In this document: positions 8,721 through 17,682 of the stretch, one piece after another
Numbering within the stretch: position 1 is the first letter of the stretch
How the letters are laid out: each line of letters starts with the position of its first letter
Assembly: GCF_012273015.1 (NCBI RefSeq)
Contig: NZ_CP050954.1
Location: 2,768,001-2,832,000, forward strand
Source of the DNA: Hymenobacter sp. BT18
GTDB taxonomy: Bacteria > Bacteroidota > Bacteroidia > Cytophagales > Hymenobacteraceae
Reading direction: 5' to 3'
DNA: 64,000 bases
Made by a program: the position numbers and the translations under genes
The notes under the pieces: generated by a model
Databases searched by the model: none
Told to the model about the DNA's origin: nothing
The model's input: the letters and a program-made list of their open reading frames with translations, nothing else

Positions 8721-9818
8721 ATGAACGACCTCAAAGCTACTGCCGGCTATTCCATCGAAGAAGGCAACGCCGCTTCCAAGAATGCTTACCACTGGGCCCA
8801 GAAAACCTTCTCCACCCGCGCTGGCAAGCCCGGCGAGCCGGCCCAGGATCTGCAAGGCGGCTTCTCCAACGAAATCCGCTTTGGGGCGGAGCGCCTGGGC
8901 ATCGGCTCCGACGGCATCGGGACCAAGATTGAAGTAGCCGAACGCTTGGACCGCTACGACACGCTGGGCTACGACCTGATTGCCATGGTGGCCGACGATC
9001 TGGTGGTGGCTGGCTTCATTCCTACTAACCTGTCGAACATCATCGACGTGAACACGCTCAACTATGAGGTGGTAGATGAGCTCATGCGCGGCCTGCACGA
9101 CGCGGCCCAGTTCAGCCAAGTGGCCGTAACGGGGGGAGAAATTGCCGAACTAGGCAACCGCATCGGCGGCTACCCCGGCGCCAAAATGAACTTCAACTGG
9201 TGTTCTACCGCCGTGGGCGTATTGCACCCTAGCTTGGAGCGCCCCCTGAGCGGGGCCAACGTGCGCGCCGGGCAGGCCGTGGTAGCCCTCCGCTCGCCTT
9301 CCTTTCGCTCCAATGGCTACTCCCTGGCCCGCCGCGCCCTCACCAAAGCCTTCGGCGAAGCCTGGCACCATGCCCCTTACACCGGCCCCGATGCGGCCGA
9401 AATGGGGCAGACCTGGGGCGAAGTGATGCTGGCGCCTTCGCTTATCTTCGCGCCCGGCGTGGCAGCGGTGCTGGATGCTGGGCTTCCCGTGCACGCAGCG
9501 GCTCACATCACGGGCGGCGGCATTGCCGACAATTTTAAGCGCGTACTCAAAAACGGTGTAGGCGCCGAGCTTGATAACTTGTTCGAGCCCCTGCCGGCTA
9601 TGCAGGAGTTGGCTAATCTGGCCGGCATCACGCCTACCGAAGCCTACCTCTACTGGAACATGGGCAATGGCATGCTGCTCGTGACCGACGAAGAACGAGT
9701 TGAAGCGGTAGTAGAGGCCCTGCAGGGGAAAGGCTATCAGGCCCAGGTAGCTGGGCGCATCACGGCTGACCCAGTAGTAGTGCTGCGGGTGGACGCTGGC
9801 GAACTGCGCTATGCCTGA
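8721..9818 (+). CDS. purM: Phosphoribosylformylglycinamidine cyclo-ligase (AIR synthetase)
   Basis: PurM closes the imidazole ring of FGAM with ATP to give AIR. The 365-residue protein shows the AIRS-family substrate loop GSDGIGTKIEVAE, the metal/ATP region YDLIAMVADDLVVAG, and the C-terminal AHITGGGIADNFKRVL motif. It is the last gene of the purine cluster and is followed by a strong terminator. The repeat-rich gap before it might lower its expression or carry its own promoter. Confidence 0.96.
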   Translation: MNDLKATAGYSIEEGNAASKNAYHWAQKTFSTRAGKPGEPAQDLQGGFSNEIRFGAERLGIGSDGIGTKIEVAERLDRYDTLGYDLIAMVADDLVVAGFIPTNLSNIIDVNTLNYEVVDELMRGLHDAAQFSQVAVTGGEIAELGNRIGGYPGAKMNFNWCSTAVGVLHPSLERPLSGANVRAGQAVVALRSPSFRSNGYSLARRALTKAFGEAWHHAPYTGPDAAEMGQTWGEVMLAPSLIFAPGVAAVLDAGLPVHAAAHITGGGIADNFKRVLKNGVGAELDNLFEPLPAMQELANLAGITPTEAYLYWNMGNGMLLVTDEERVEAVVEALQGKGYQAQVAGRITADPVVVLRVDAGELRYA

Positions 9819-9842
9819 TCGGCAGTAGCCATACTATAAGGT

Positions 9843-9873
9843 AAAGGGAGCGGGATGTATTCTCGCTCCCTTT
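9843..9873 (+). terminator. Rho-independent terminator after purM
   Basis: A perfect 10-bp stem (AAAGGGAGCG / CGCTCCCTTT) with an 11-base loop runs into a T-tract, 24 bases after the purM stop. It ends the purine operon. Confidence 0.85.
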
Positions 9874-10018
9874 TGCGTAGCAGAGGACGCATACGCAGCG
9901 CCCTCCGGTGAAATGTGCCTTCCGCAAGTCGCAGATTGGCCGCAGGCAGCTTGGTGTGCCACTGGCAAGTTTCTGCTGTTCTTCCTGGAGACCGTTACGG
10001 GCATCATGGAGGTCTTGG
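9874..10018 (+). other. Non-coding stretch between two terminators; possible small RNA
   Basis: About 145 GC-rich bases lie between the purM terminator and a second perfect terminator at 10019-10048. No reasonable reading frame is present on the plus strand. A second terminator with no gene between suggests either a separate small transcript or read-through backup. No known RNA family was recognised. Confidence 0.3.
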
Positions 10019-10048
10019 GCCCCCGGCTATAAAAAGCCGGGGGCTTTT
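10019..10048 (+). terminator. Second terminator downstream of purM
   Basis: A perfect 10-bp stem (GCCCCCGGCT / AGCCGGGGGC) with a six-base loop is followed by TTTT. It ends whatever transcript crosses 9874-10018. Confidence 0.8.
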
Positions 10049-10524
10049 CGTTCATAGCCCCCCGGTATGCTTGTAGCAGCTGGAATTATTGAAAAACGTT
10101 TGCATAGTTAAAATGCCTTTTTTTGAAGGGGGTATTTTCAAATAATGATAGTAATTCAGAAAAATGACCTAAAAATCTATAGGGTAGTATTGCATATATG
10201 TATTCAGTGTTTATATATTGGCATCAGATTATAAGGGGCTGTGTATTGCAGCCGTGCCCCCTGGGCTTCCGCTCTGAATTAGCTGCTCTTGCCTGCCAAC
10301 TCCCCCCGCGGCAAGCGAAATCTTCCCTTCGGACTACACTGGTACTGCAGGACCGGTTAGCAATTTTTTTGAACAGGATACACCGACTGTACTCAGCCAT
10401 ACCTCGCGGACGCGCCGGCACCGGGCTATAGTTGACTACGGGAAGTGAGAATAGTGAAGCCGCTGGTCGCGTTTCGACGTGACTGAGCGCTGCCTTGCTG
10501 TGTGTCACACTTAACCCAAACGGT
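10049..10524. other. AT-rich intergenic region before the porin gene
   Basis: About 475 bases with no supported gene. The first half is much AT-richer than the surroundings and probably contains the promoter of the porin-amt pair; no exact TAnnTTTG box was found. GGCTG at 10237-10241 and CAGCC at 10249-10253 can form a leader hairpin. A TTG at 10495 is in frame with the porin but does not give a better signal peptide. Confidence 0.5.
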
Positions 10525-11580
10525 ATGTTGCTCTTTACCACTTTGCTGGCTATGTGCTCCCCTTTAGCCGGGGACGCTAACGACTCAACGGCGCACGCGC
10601 CACCCTACAAGCTCTCCGGCTACGCCGATGTGTACTATCGGTACAATTTCCAGAACCCCAAAGACGCACCCTATAACAACCTCACCAGCTTTACCAACAG
10701 CCACAATTCGTTTGAGCTGGGCATGATTTCGCTGAAAGGCGAGCATACCATTGGCAAAGTAGGAATGGTGGCGGATATTGGGTTTGGTCGGCGGGCCGAG
10801 GAATTCTCCTACGCCGATGATAAAACCCGCTTTATCATCAAGCAGCTGTACCTCACGTACAGCCCCACCGAAAAGCTGAAGCTGACGGCTGGCAGCTGGG
10901 CCACCCACGTCGGATACGAGTCGGTAGACCCCTACCTGAACCGGAATTACAGCATGAGCTATATGTTCTCCTACGGTCCGTTTTTCCATACGGGCCTTAA
11001 GGCCGACTACCAGCTCACGCCCAAAACCACTCTGATGGCCGGTGTGGCTAACCCAACCGATCTGAAAAGCGCCAGCGCGATGCCCAAGGTGCTGATTGCG
11101 CAGGTGGGAACCAGCTCCGGCGACGATAAAATCAAAGCCTACTTCAACTACCAGGGTGGCCGCCAGCTTGATTCGCTACGGCTGCAGCAGGGGGATGTGG
11201 TGCTTACTTACGCTTTCACGCCGCAGTTCAGCTTCTCCTACAATGGTACCGTGCAGTACCGCAGCGAGCGGACGGAAACCGGCTGGCAGAAGGGCACCAC
11301 GTGGTGGGGCTCGGCGGGCTACGTCAACTTCGACCCGGCTCCATGGCTGGGATTCACACTGCGGGGCGAGTACTTCTCCGACCGCAAAAATATCCTCGGC
11401 TTCGACCAGGACATTCTGGAGGCCACGCTGTCGGCCAACCTGCGCAAAGACAACCTGACGCTCATTCCCGAACTGCGCCTGGATAGCGGGCAGCAAACGG
11501 GCGGCCTTTTCGTGAACTCGGCCGGCAACGTGCGCAAATCCACGACTACTGCCTTGCTGGCGGCCGTCTACAAATTCTAG
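10525..11580 (+). CDS. Outer-membrane beta-barrel protein (OmpL/BBP2-like porin)
   Basis: A 351-residue exported protein. From the ATG at 10525 it has a hydrophobic signal peptide (LLFTTLLAMCSPLAG). After that come alternating amphipathic strands rich in Tyr, Gly and Phe (SGYADVYYRYNF, KLTAGSWATHVGYE) and a terminal strand ending in AAVYKF, typical of a barrel with a C-terminal aromatic residue. It resembles the putative beta-barrel porin-2 (OmpL-like) family found next to ammonium transporters in Bacteroidota. It stands 103 bases before amt on the same strand, so it may let ammonium or small amines through the outer membrane. The substrate is inferred from context only. Confidence 0.75.
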   Translation: MLLFTTLLAMCSPLAGDANDSTAHAPPYKLSGYADVYYRYNFQNPKDAPYNNLTSFTNSHNSFELGMISLKGEHTIGKVGMVADIGFGRRAEEFSYADDKTRFIIKQLYLTYSPTEKLKLTAGSWATHVGYESVDPYLNRNYSMSYMFSYGPFFHTGLKADYQLTPKTTLMAGVANPTDLKSASAMPKVLIAQVGTSSGDDKIKAYFNYQGGRQLDSLRLQQGDVVLTYAFTPQFSFSYNGTVQYRSERTETGWQKGTTWWGSAGYVNFDPAPWLGFTLRGEYFSDRKNILGFDQDILEATLSANLRKDNLTLIPELRLDSGQQTGGLFVNSAGNVRKSTTTALLAAVYKF

Positions 11581-11683
11581 CCTCCTCAACTTTTTCGCCT
11601 CCTCACACCTGCTGGAAACGCGCATCGTCGCGGCCTACCGGGTACGTGCTGCTAGTCCATAATCAACCTTTTTTACTTTTTGT

Positions 11684-13057
11684 ATGGAAACCACACATTC
11701 CTCAAAGACCAGGCTAAACTACGGTACGCTGCTGCTGATAGTGCTGTTCGTGCTAAGTGCGGTGGCTGCCTTCGTGCCCCTGCCGCACCCGTCGGCCTCT
11801 TCTACCGATGTACTCAATGCCGCTGATGTGGCTTGGATGCTCACCGCCTCGGCCTTCGTGCTGCTTATGACGCCGGGCCTCTCGTTCTTCTACGGCGGTA
11901 TGGTGCGGCCCAAAAATTTGATTTCCACCATGCTGCAGAGCTTTGTGGCTCTGGGCGTGATTTCCCTGGTGTGGTACTTCGTGGGCTTCTCGCTGGCCTA
12001 CGGCGACTCCTGGCATGGTATCATCGGCAATCCGCTCACGTTTGCTATGCTGCGCAATGTGGGTACGGCTCCGCATCCTACCTTGTCGCCGGCTATTCCG
12101 TTTGTATTGTTCTTCGCCTTCCAGCTGAAGTTTGCCATCATCACCCCGGCGCTTATTACGGGTTCGTTTGCCGAGCGGGTACGTTTTAAGGGCTACCTGG
12201 CGTTCATCATTCTCTTTTGCCTGTTCATTTACTGCCCACTGGCGCACTGGACCTGGCACCCTGAGGGCTTCCTGCGCAAGTGGGGTGTGCTTGACTTTGC
12301 CGGGGGCACCGTAGTGCACATCTCGGCGGGTATTGCCGCGTTGGCAGGGGCGCTGGTGCTGGGACCCCGTCGGGCCCACCGCGAAACGTCTTTCTCCACG
12401 CCCAATGTGCCATTTGTGCTGCTGGGCACGGGGCTGCTGTGGTTTGGCTGGTTCGGCTTCAATGCCGGCTCGGCCCTGGGTGCCAATGAAATGGCCGCGC
12501 TGTCGTTCGTCAACACCAACCTGGCTTCGGCTGCGGCCTTGGTGGTGTGGATGCTGCTGGAAGTAAGCCGGGGCGGCAAGCCCACGGCTATGGGCGCCTG
12601 CATTGGGGCAGTAGTCGGCCTGGTGGCCATTACGCCCGCTGCCGGCTACGTCGACTATGGCCAGAGCATCCTGATTGGGGTGGTTGGCTCGGCGGTAAGC
12701 TTCATGGGTGTGAACTGGAAAAACCGCACCACCCTTGATGATACCTTGGATGTGTTTCCCTGCCACGGCCTGGGCGGCATTGTGGGTATGATCCTCACGG
12801 GCGTCTTCGCCGCTAAAGTGGGCTTGGTAAACGGCACGGCTACCGTATTCGGCTACCACCTGCTAGGCCTCACCATCGTCATTGCCTACACCTTCGGGGT
12901 ATCGTGGGTGCTGCTGAAGCTGACCGACAAACTATTCGGTCTGCGCGTGAAAGTAGCCGACGAAGAGCTAGGCCTCGACCTGAGCCAGCACGAGGAGTCC
13001 ATCTACCACGTCGACGAAGAGTTCGAGAAAACCTACCGCAAGGAACTGGTTTCGTAA
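11684..13057 (+). CDS. amt: Ammonium transporter
   Basis: A 457-residue inner-membrane protein with about eleven hydrophobic segments. Amt family marks are visible: FFYGGMVRPKN, ITGSFAERVRFKGY, and the twin histidines of the conduction pore at His212 (VVHISAG) and His361 (PCHGLGGIVGM). It imports ammonium. The cytosolic C-terminal tail is long and acidic (EELGLDLSQHEESIYH) with the expected regulatory character. No glnK or glnB gene is next to it; the only partner visible is the barrel gene upstream. Confidence 0.95.
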   Translation: METTHSSKTRLNYGTLLLIVLFVLSAVAAFVPLPHPSASSTDVLNAADVAWMLTASAFVLLMTPGLSFFYGGMVRPKNLISTMLQSFVALGVISLVWYFVGFSLAYGDSWHGIIGNPLTFAMLRNVGTAPHPTLSPAIPFVLFFAFQLKFAIITPALITGSFAERVRFKGYLAFIILFCLFIYCPLAHWTWHPEGFLRKWGVLDFAGGTVVHISAGIAALAGALVLGPRRAHRETSFSTPNVPFVLLGTGLLWFGWFGFNAGSALGANEMAALSFVNTNLASAAALVVWMLLEVSRGGKPTAMGACIGAVVGLVAITPAAGYVDYGQSILIGVVGSAVSFMGVNWKNRTTLDDTLDVFPCHGLGGIVGMILTGVFAAKVGLVNGTATVFGYHLLGLTIVIAYTFGVSWVLLKLTDKLFGLRVKVADEELGLDLSQHEESIYHVDEEFEKTYRKELVS

Positions 13058-13096
13058 GCCACAGGTGGTGCGGTCAGCCTCGTGTTGGCCGCGCCC

Positions 13097-13633
13097 CTAG
13101 CGGGCTACTAGGTCTGGTCCCTCGGTGTGCATGGCCTGGCGCAGGCTTTCCAGTAGCCGTTGCAGACGGGAATGTACTTCGGCTAACTTCCGGGTGCGGT
13201 ACTTGCTGGGCCGGGCATATACCAGGGCTTCCAGGCGCTGTGTAACGGCCCCGGCACTGTATTTACCTGCCCGGGCATAGTCAGGCTGAGTGTAAGCCAG
13301 GTCGGTAAGCTGGTACGTATACGCCCCATTCTCCACGCGTATGGTGAGGTGGCCGGTATAGTTTTCGAATCCGTGGCGGCTGTCCACGCGCATTTTCAGG
13401 GTGCCGGTTTCGGGGTTGCAGCGCCGAAGCGTCGCCTGATACGGAGTACCATCGGGCCAACTTTGGGCCCGCGCCAACAGCTCCGGCGCATTGGCGGCTA
13501 CCGGCACTGTGCCGCTGTACAACACCTGATAGGTGCGGGTATCCAGCGGCAGTGGCGAAAACTGGAACGGCTTTTCCTGGGCCATTGCCCGGGGGCTGGC
13601 CAGCAGGCCAAGCACCAAAACAAGGTATTTCAT
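13097..13633 (-). CDS. Exported DUF4468 domain protein (host copy)
   Basis: A 178-residue protein with a signal peptide (KYLVLVLGLLASPRAMAQ) and a DUF4468-type domain of unknown function. The domain opens with PLPLDTRTYQVLYSG, continues with an ETGTLKMRVDS strand and ENGAYTYQLTDL. The C-terminal quarter is helical and charged. A second member of the same family lies inside the prophage at 38665-39237. It is convergent with amt and separated from it by about 40 bases. No function can be assigned. Confidence 0.75.
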   Translation of the reverse strand: MKYLVLVLGLLASPRAMAQEKPFQFSPLPLDTRTYQVLYSGTVPVAANAPELLARAQSWPDGTPYQATLRRCNPETGTLKMRVDSRHGFENYTGHLTIRVENGAYTYQLTDLAYTQPDYARAGKYSAGAVTQRLEALVYARPSKYRTRKLAEVHSRLQRLLESLRQAMHTEGPDLVAR

Positions 13634-13758
13634 GGGTGGGGGTGGGTACGCGTTGGCTCAAAAAGCAAAGAAACTGTATACGTGCCAAACAGCTGTTTGG
13701 TAGTGCGTAAGCAGCAGTTCCTTTCGCCCAGGCAGGAAGTAAACTCTTGGCTTAGCAA

Positions 13759-13789
13759 AAAGTCCCGTTCCCGCTCGGAACGGGACTTT
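13759..13789 (-). terminator. Terminator after the HMA-domain gene
   Basis: A 13-bp perfect stem (AAAGTCCCGTTCC / GGAACGGGACTTT) with a five-base loop; on the minus strand it runs into a T-tract. It lies 19 bases past the stop of the 13808-14023 gene. Confidence 0.85.
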
Positions 13790-13807
13790 CATGCTTAGTG
13801 CCCGTGG

Positions 13808-14023
13808 CTAGGCTGCCAGGGGCTCAATATCGAACCCCGCTTGCGCTACGGCCTTCATTACCTGTTCCGGAATGACGTTTGTGCCTTCCACCGTCAGCAC
13901 CTTCGCCGGGGTAGCTGTATCAACGGCCCACTTTTCTACACTGGGCTCGGCATTAAGAAAAGGCGTAACGGCGCGCAGGCAGTTGGCGCAATTGATGCTG
14001 GTTTTGAATTGAAGAGTCGGCAT
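13808..14023 (-). CDS. Heavy-metal-associated (HMA) domain protein
   Basis: A 71-residue stand-alone HMA fold: KTSINCANCLRAVTPFLN with the metal-binding Cys12-x-x-Cys15, then VEKWAVDTA and VIPEQVMKAVAQAGF, matching beta-alpha-beta-beta-alpha-beta. The Met usually before CxxC (MxCxxC) is Ile. Proteins of this kind carry Cu(I) or similar ions to P-type ATPases or repressors, but none is nearby. The ATG at 14023 is preferred over a TTG three codons upstream. Confidence 0.8.
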   Translation of the reverse strand: MPTLQFKTSINCANCLRAVTPFLNAEPSVEKWAVDTATPAKVLTVEGTNVIPEQVMKAVAQAGFDIEPLAA

Positions 14024-14082
14024 ACAAAGCAAGTTGGGTTAAGCCACTGAAGCGGTTAGAAACGGCCCGGGGCGGGTGAGGT

Positions 14083-14102
14083 ATTATAACAACACAAAAG
14101 TA
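14083..14102 (-). promoter_or_regulatory. Likely promoter of the HMA-domain gene
   Basis: On the minus strand an exact Bacteroidota -7 box TACTTTTG (14102-14095) is followed by TATAAT at 14088-14083, about 65-75 bases before the HMA start codon. The rest of 14024-14278 shows no gene. Confidence 0.4.
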
Positions 14103-14278
14103 GCCCCGATGGTAAACGAAGGCAGTATAGACTTTGACTGACAGCGTGCAGAGTTTTGCCTTTACGAGCCGAGTGCCAGGTCGAGGCTCTGAATGAGCAA
14201 GCAAAACTCTTGCGTCTGCCGCAGCCAGCTTGTCAACGGTCAAACCTCTCCTGACGGATTAAAAATTAACTCTTGCGA

Positions 14279-14322
14279 AAAAGGCAAGGCCCGGCTACGT
14301 GTGCAGTCGGGCCTTGCCTTTT
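14279..14322 (-). terminator. Terminator after nicotinate phosphoribosyltransferase
   Basis: A perfect 15-bp stem (AAAAGGCAAGGCCCG / CGGGCCTTGCCTTTT) lies 13 bases past the pncB stop and could act in both directions. Confidence 0.85.
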
Positions 14323-14334
14323 GAGATATATGCC

Positions 14335-15822
14335 TTACGCCGGTCGTTGGGGACGCTTTTCCAGAATCAGGTTGGTGCGGAAGGTGTGCAGGCTCTCTTC
14401 CAGGCCTACTGGGTATACGTGCGGGTTCAGGAAGCGGCGGATGCTGGGGTCGAGGCTTTGCACCTCGCGCTGGGCGTGGGCGCGGCTTTCGGCTAGTGAG
14501 GGCAGCGCATGCACCAGCTCGCCGCGGCGGAAAATGGGTGCCAGCAGCTCCCGGTAGGGGGCATCGGGGCGCACGGGCCGGCGCCGGGTAGCGTCCAGGG
14601 GGTCGATGAGAGTGAGGGCGGCCGGGAGCGGCTCGGCTACGTTGTAGAGCATGTCGGCGCGGGGCTGGCCTTTTTCTGTTTCGTAGCGCCGCACCTGCAG
14701 AATGCCTGGAATACTGGTTTTGGCCAGCTGTTCGGAAAGCTTGATGGTGAAGTCCCAACCGGAATCATCGGGCTTGCGCAGGGCCGCCAGCTTGTACACC
14801 CCGCCCAGGGCCGGCTGGTCGTAGGCCGTAACCAGCTGCGTGCCGATGCCCCAGGTATCAATCTGGGCGCCCTGCTGCTTAAGGCTGGTGATAAGGTTTT
14901 CCTCCAGGTCGTTGCTGGCCACGATGCGTACTTTCTCAAAGCCCGCCTCATTAAGCAGCGCACGGGCTTCGCGGCTGAGGTAGGCTAAGTCGCCAGAGTC
15001 GAGGCGAATGCCGCCCAACTCGTGGCCACGGGCGCGCATGTCGCGGGCTACTTTGATGGCATGCCGTACCCCATCCAGCGTGTCGTAGGTATCTACCAGG
15101 AACACGGAGTCGTCGGGGAAGGCCTGGGCATACGCGGCAAAGGCAGTCGGCTCGTCCTCGAAGGCCATTACCCAGCTATGGGCGTGCGTGCCTTTCACCG
15201 GAATGCCGAAGCGCTGTCCGGCCAGTACGTTGGAGGTCGCATCGACCCCGCCCAAATAAGCGGCCCGGCTGGCACTTAGTCCCCCATCCGGGCCCTGAGC
15301 CCGGCGCAAGCCAAACTCCAGCACCGTATCCGGGCCGGCTGCCTCGCGGATGCGGGCGGCTTTAGTAGCCACGAGGGTCTGGAAATTTACGAGAGTAAGC
15401 AGGGCCGTTTCCACCAGCTGAGCCTGTAGCAAGGGCCCCTGCACCCGAACCAGCGGCTCGTTGCCGAAAACCACCGTGCCCTCGGCTATGGCATCCACGT
15501 CGCAGGTGAACTTGAGGTTGCGCAGATATTCCAGAAACTCCTGCGGAAACAAGGGCCCACCCTTGGCGCCCGGCAGGCTGCCGAGGTAGGAGAGGTCGTC
15601 GTCGGAAAAGCGCAGGTTCTGCAGAAAATCGACGGCGTAGGTCAGGCCGGCGGCCACTGCGTAGCCTCCCGCAAATGGGGCCTTCCGGAAGTAGAGGTGG
15701 AACACGGCTTCGCGGTCCTGGAGGCCCTGGCGCCAGTAGCCATACGCCATGGTCACCTGGTACAGGTCGGTAAGGAGGCTGAGTGAAGGCGCATAAAGGC
15801 CGGAAAGGGGAGCAGGGTTCAT
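14335..15822 (-). CDS. pncB: Nicotinate phosphoribosyltransferase
   Basis: A 495-residue enzyme of NAD salvage that joins nicotinate to PRPP to form nicotinate mononucleotide. The family N-terminus LLTDLYQVTMAYGYW, the substrate region EFGLRRAQGPDGG, the GTHAHSW motif with the phosphorylatable His, and the PRPP-contact region GGIRLDSGDLAYLS are all present in order. The length and C-terminal HPHVYPVGLE-like end fit the long bacterial form. It is transcribed alone, with its own terminator. The 5' region is long and may be regulatory. Confidence 0.95.
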   Translation of the reverse strand: MNPAPLSGLYAPSLSLLTDLYQVTMAYGYWRQGLQDREAVFHLYFRKAPFAGGYAVAAGLTYAVDFLQNLRFSDDDLSYLGSLPGAKGGPLFPQEFLEYLRNLKFTCDVDAIAEGTVVFGNEPLVRVQGPLLQAQLVETALLTLVNFQTLVATKAARIREAAGPDTVLEFGLRRAQGPDGGLSASRAAYLGGVDATSNVLAGQRFGIPVKGTHAHSWVMAFEDEPTAFAAYAQAFPDDSVFLVDTYDTLDGVRHAIKVARDMRARGHELGGIRLDSGDLAYLSREARALLNEAGFEKVRIVASNDLEENLITSLKQQGAQIDTWGIGTQLVTAYDQPALGGVYKLAALRKPDDSGWDFTIKLSEQLAKTSIPGILQVRRYETEKGQPRADMLYNVAEPLPAALTLIDPLDATRRRPVRPDAPYRELLAPIFRRGELVHALPSLAESRAHAQREVQSLDPSIRRFLNPHVYPVGLEESLHTFRTNLILEKRPQRPA

Positions 15823-16252
15823 AAGCAGGAAAAGAGCCGCGAGGCCTGAGTGGAAGCAGAAACCAGACTGGGTGGCACAGCAGGGCCGGTAGTCCTATAC
15901 CCGGGGGCGAAGGTATAGGTTGTAGCGCGTTGCACCGTGCCCCCGGCCGCATCGAGCGGTAGTGCTGCTGATGGCTTCTGCCCTGAGGCTCTTTTCCCGG
16001 ACGGCCCAGCCAAGTAAAATGCGTACAAATACGGGGGCGAAATACGTATGAATGCTGAGTTTTTACTCGCTGCTTTTGGGGAACTATGCATAAGCAAATA
16101 CACGACTTCCCAACAGCCTGCCGGCTGCTTTCACACCAAGTCTTCGGCACCACTTACCCTACTTATTATGGTCGCGCCCCGGCCTACTGGTTTTATACTA
16201 TGGAATTCTTAGTATCAGCATCCTAGGTACTAGTTTATGTGCACAAGGAACG
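15823..16252. other. Intergenic region upstream of pncB
   Basis: About 430 bases between the pncB start and the terminator of the response-regulator gene. No supportable gene was found. The segment near 16020-16110 is AT-richer and probably carries the pncB promoter, but no exact TAnnTTTG box was identified. Confidence 0.4.
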
Positions 16253-16283
16253 AAAAGGGCTGGCAGTTTCTGCCAGCCTTTTT
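16253..16283 (-). terminator. Terminator after the response regulator gene
   Basis: GGCTGGCAG and CTGCCAGCC form a nine-bp stem with a three-base loop, flanked by A- and T-runs, so it could work in both directions. It lies about 65 bases past the response-regulator stop. Confidence 0.7.
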
Positions 16284-16347
16284 TGTGCCTGGCCGACGCG
16301 GTAGCTACCCGCGCAGCCTGCGCAAAAGGCAGTGGCAAACGATAGAA

Positions 16348-16989
16348 TCAGGCAATCAGCCCATGGCGAACGGCGTACTTGATCAGGGCCGCCGTGTTCT
16401 TGACCTGGAGCTTATCGAGGATGTTCAGCCGGTGCGACTCCACGGTGCGCTTGCTGGTAAACAGCTGATCCGCAATTTCGCCGCTGGTCAGGCCTTCCCC
16501 AATCAGCATCAGCACTTCCAGCTCCCGCGCCGACAGCTCGGGGATAGAGTGCGCCGGTTTGCGGGGGGCCAGCTGGCGCAGCCGGGCCAGGGCATCCAGG
16601 CCAATGGCGGTGCTCAGGAAGGGCTTGCCGGCCGCCACGGTCCGAATGGCGTAGGCCAGTTCGGTGGCATCGGCGGTTTTTAAGGCATAGCCCAGAGCGC
16701 CGGCATCCAGCATCTGGCTCACGTCTTCTTCGTGGTCGAGCATAGAAAGCGCCAGCACTTTCACGGCCGGGAAGCGCTGCCGCAAAAAAGGCAGGGTAGC
16801 CAGGCCATCCAGCACGGGCATGCCCACATCCATCAGCACCACTTCGGCCGGCGTGGTTTCCAGCATATCCAGCAATTCCTGTCCGTTGGCAGCCTCCCCT
16901 ACAACTTCAACTTCTTCTACCCGGGCTAGTAAGGCCCGCAGGCCATTTCGCAGCAGGGTGTGGTCATCAGTAAGGATGATTCTAATCAT
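16348..16989 (-). CDS. NarL/FixJ-family response regulator
   Basis: A 213-residue two-component regulator. The receiver domain (1-120) has the acidic pair Asp8-Asp9, the phospho-acceptor Asp54 (VLMDVGMP), a Ser switch residue (ALSML) and the conserved Lys in ALKTAD. A LuxR-type DNA-binding domain follows (ELSAREL to HRLNILDKL). The ATG at 16989 gives the exact family N-terminus (MIRIILTDDH). No histidine kinase is adjacent, so its signal is unknown. It is the last host gene before the prophage; the left attachment core lies 75 bases upstream of its start, inside its possible promoter region. Confidence 0.9.
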   Translation of the reverse strand: MIRIILTDDHTLLRNGLRALLARVEEVEVVGEAANGQELLDMLETTPAEVVLMDVGMPVLDGLATLPFLRQRFPAVKVLALSMLDHEEDVSQMLDAGALGYALKTADATELAYAIRTVAAGKPFLSTAIGLDALARLRQLAPRKPAHSIPELSARELEVLMLIGEGLTSGEIADQLFTSKRTVESHRLNILDKLQVKNTAALIKYAVRHGLIA

Positions 16990-17063
16990 GTAGGACGTAA
17001 CGGAACGGGGAAGAGGTAGCGGCGCGTGGGGTAACGACAGGATATAACTAAAAAGTACGCGGA

Positions 17064-17081
17064 GTAGCCCCGGCGGGAATC
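17064..17081 (+). repeat. Left prophage attachment core (attL)
   Basis: GTAGCCCCGGCGGGAATC is identical to 56924-56941, which encodes the last T-arm and acceptor bases of tRNA-Arg. Here only this tRNA fragment remains. An ACTAAAAA stretch also precedes both copies at a similar distance (17048 and 56908), with divergent bases between. Confidence 0.88.
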
Positions 17082-17138
17082 CCGCTGCACCTTGCAAGTG
17101 GTTTATTAGTAGCAGATTGCTGGCCTTCTTGGAGAGTA

Positions 17139-17157
17139 ACTAACCCAGGCACTAACC
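17139..17157 (+). repeat. Likely integrase arm-type sites, left end
   Basis: ACTAACC occurs at 17139-17145 and 17151-17157, 58 bases inside the left core. The 11-mer ACTAACCCAGG (17139-17149) recurs exactly at 56812-56822 inside the right end. Placement matches arm sites bound by the N-terminal domain of tyrosine integrases. Confidence 0.55.
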
Positions 17158-17202
17158 ATGGGCGCGGCTCTCGTAGCCAGCGGGTGAGTATTCAGGCAGA
17201 AC

Positions 17203-17676
17203 TTAGGCGGCGATACGCATCACGGCCAGCGGTTCTGCTGCTTCCTGAATACTCAGATTAAAAGACCCGGTTGCCTGAACCTTGGACAGGTCTACGCCTG
17301 ATCGAAGTAAGTCCCGCAGCAGGCGGTTATGCTCACGCAATTCCCGCAGCTGCTCTTTGAGCTCCTTCACCTGGTCGGACTCAGGCACCACGCTGAGCGG
17401 GCCGGCCGTGGGCGTCGCCGGTGCTGGGTCAGCTGGCAGCCTTGTTAGCTCCCGGCCATCTCGGAGCATCTCTCCGGTACCGAGAAGTAACCAGTCTGGA
17501 TTGAGGTCCGGAAAGCCGGCAATGATCTTCGCCATGTTTCCGCTTTTCGGGTCTGTACCCCGCTCCATCTGTGTGATGTTGCCTTGCTCCAGGCCGCACT
17601 GTTCAGCAAAAGCCTGCTGAGACAGCCCCTTATGCTTGCGAAACGCAAGCACTCGGGATGCAAAGGTTGTCTCCAT
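17203..17676 (-). CDS. Phage repressor, XRE-type helix-turn-helix
   Basis: A 157-residue protein with an N-terminal XRE helix-turn-helix at about residues 5-60 (VLAFRKHKGLSQQAFAEQCG, then GNITQMERG), followed by NPDWLLLGTGEML, a phrase typical of CI-like repressors of Bacteroidota phages. Residues 98-125 form a charged coiled coil (VKELKEQLRELREHNRLL), probably for dimerisation. There is no self-cleaving peptidase domain, so induction would not be by LexA-type autoproteolysis. It is divergent from the Cro-like gene at 17818, with operator-like repeats between. Confidence 0.82.
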   Translation of the reverse strand: METTFASRVLAFRKHKGLSQQAFAEQCGLEQGNITQMERGTDPKSGNMAKIIAGFPDLNPDWLLLGTGEMLRDGRELTRLPADPAPATPTAGPLSVVPESDQVKELKEQLRELREHNRLLRDLLRSGVDLSKVQATGSFNLSIQEAAEPLAVMRIAA

Positions 17677-17682
17677 CTTTAT

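Noticed and set aside
11753..12859. 368-codon minus-strand frame opposite amt
   Set aside because: Antisense shadow with His/Gln/Arg-rich composition and no membrane segments or motifs.
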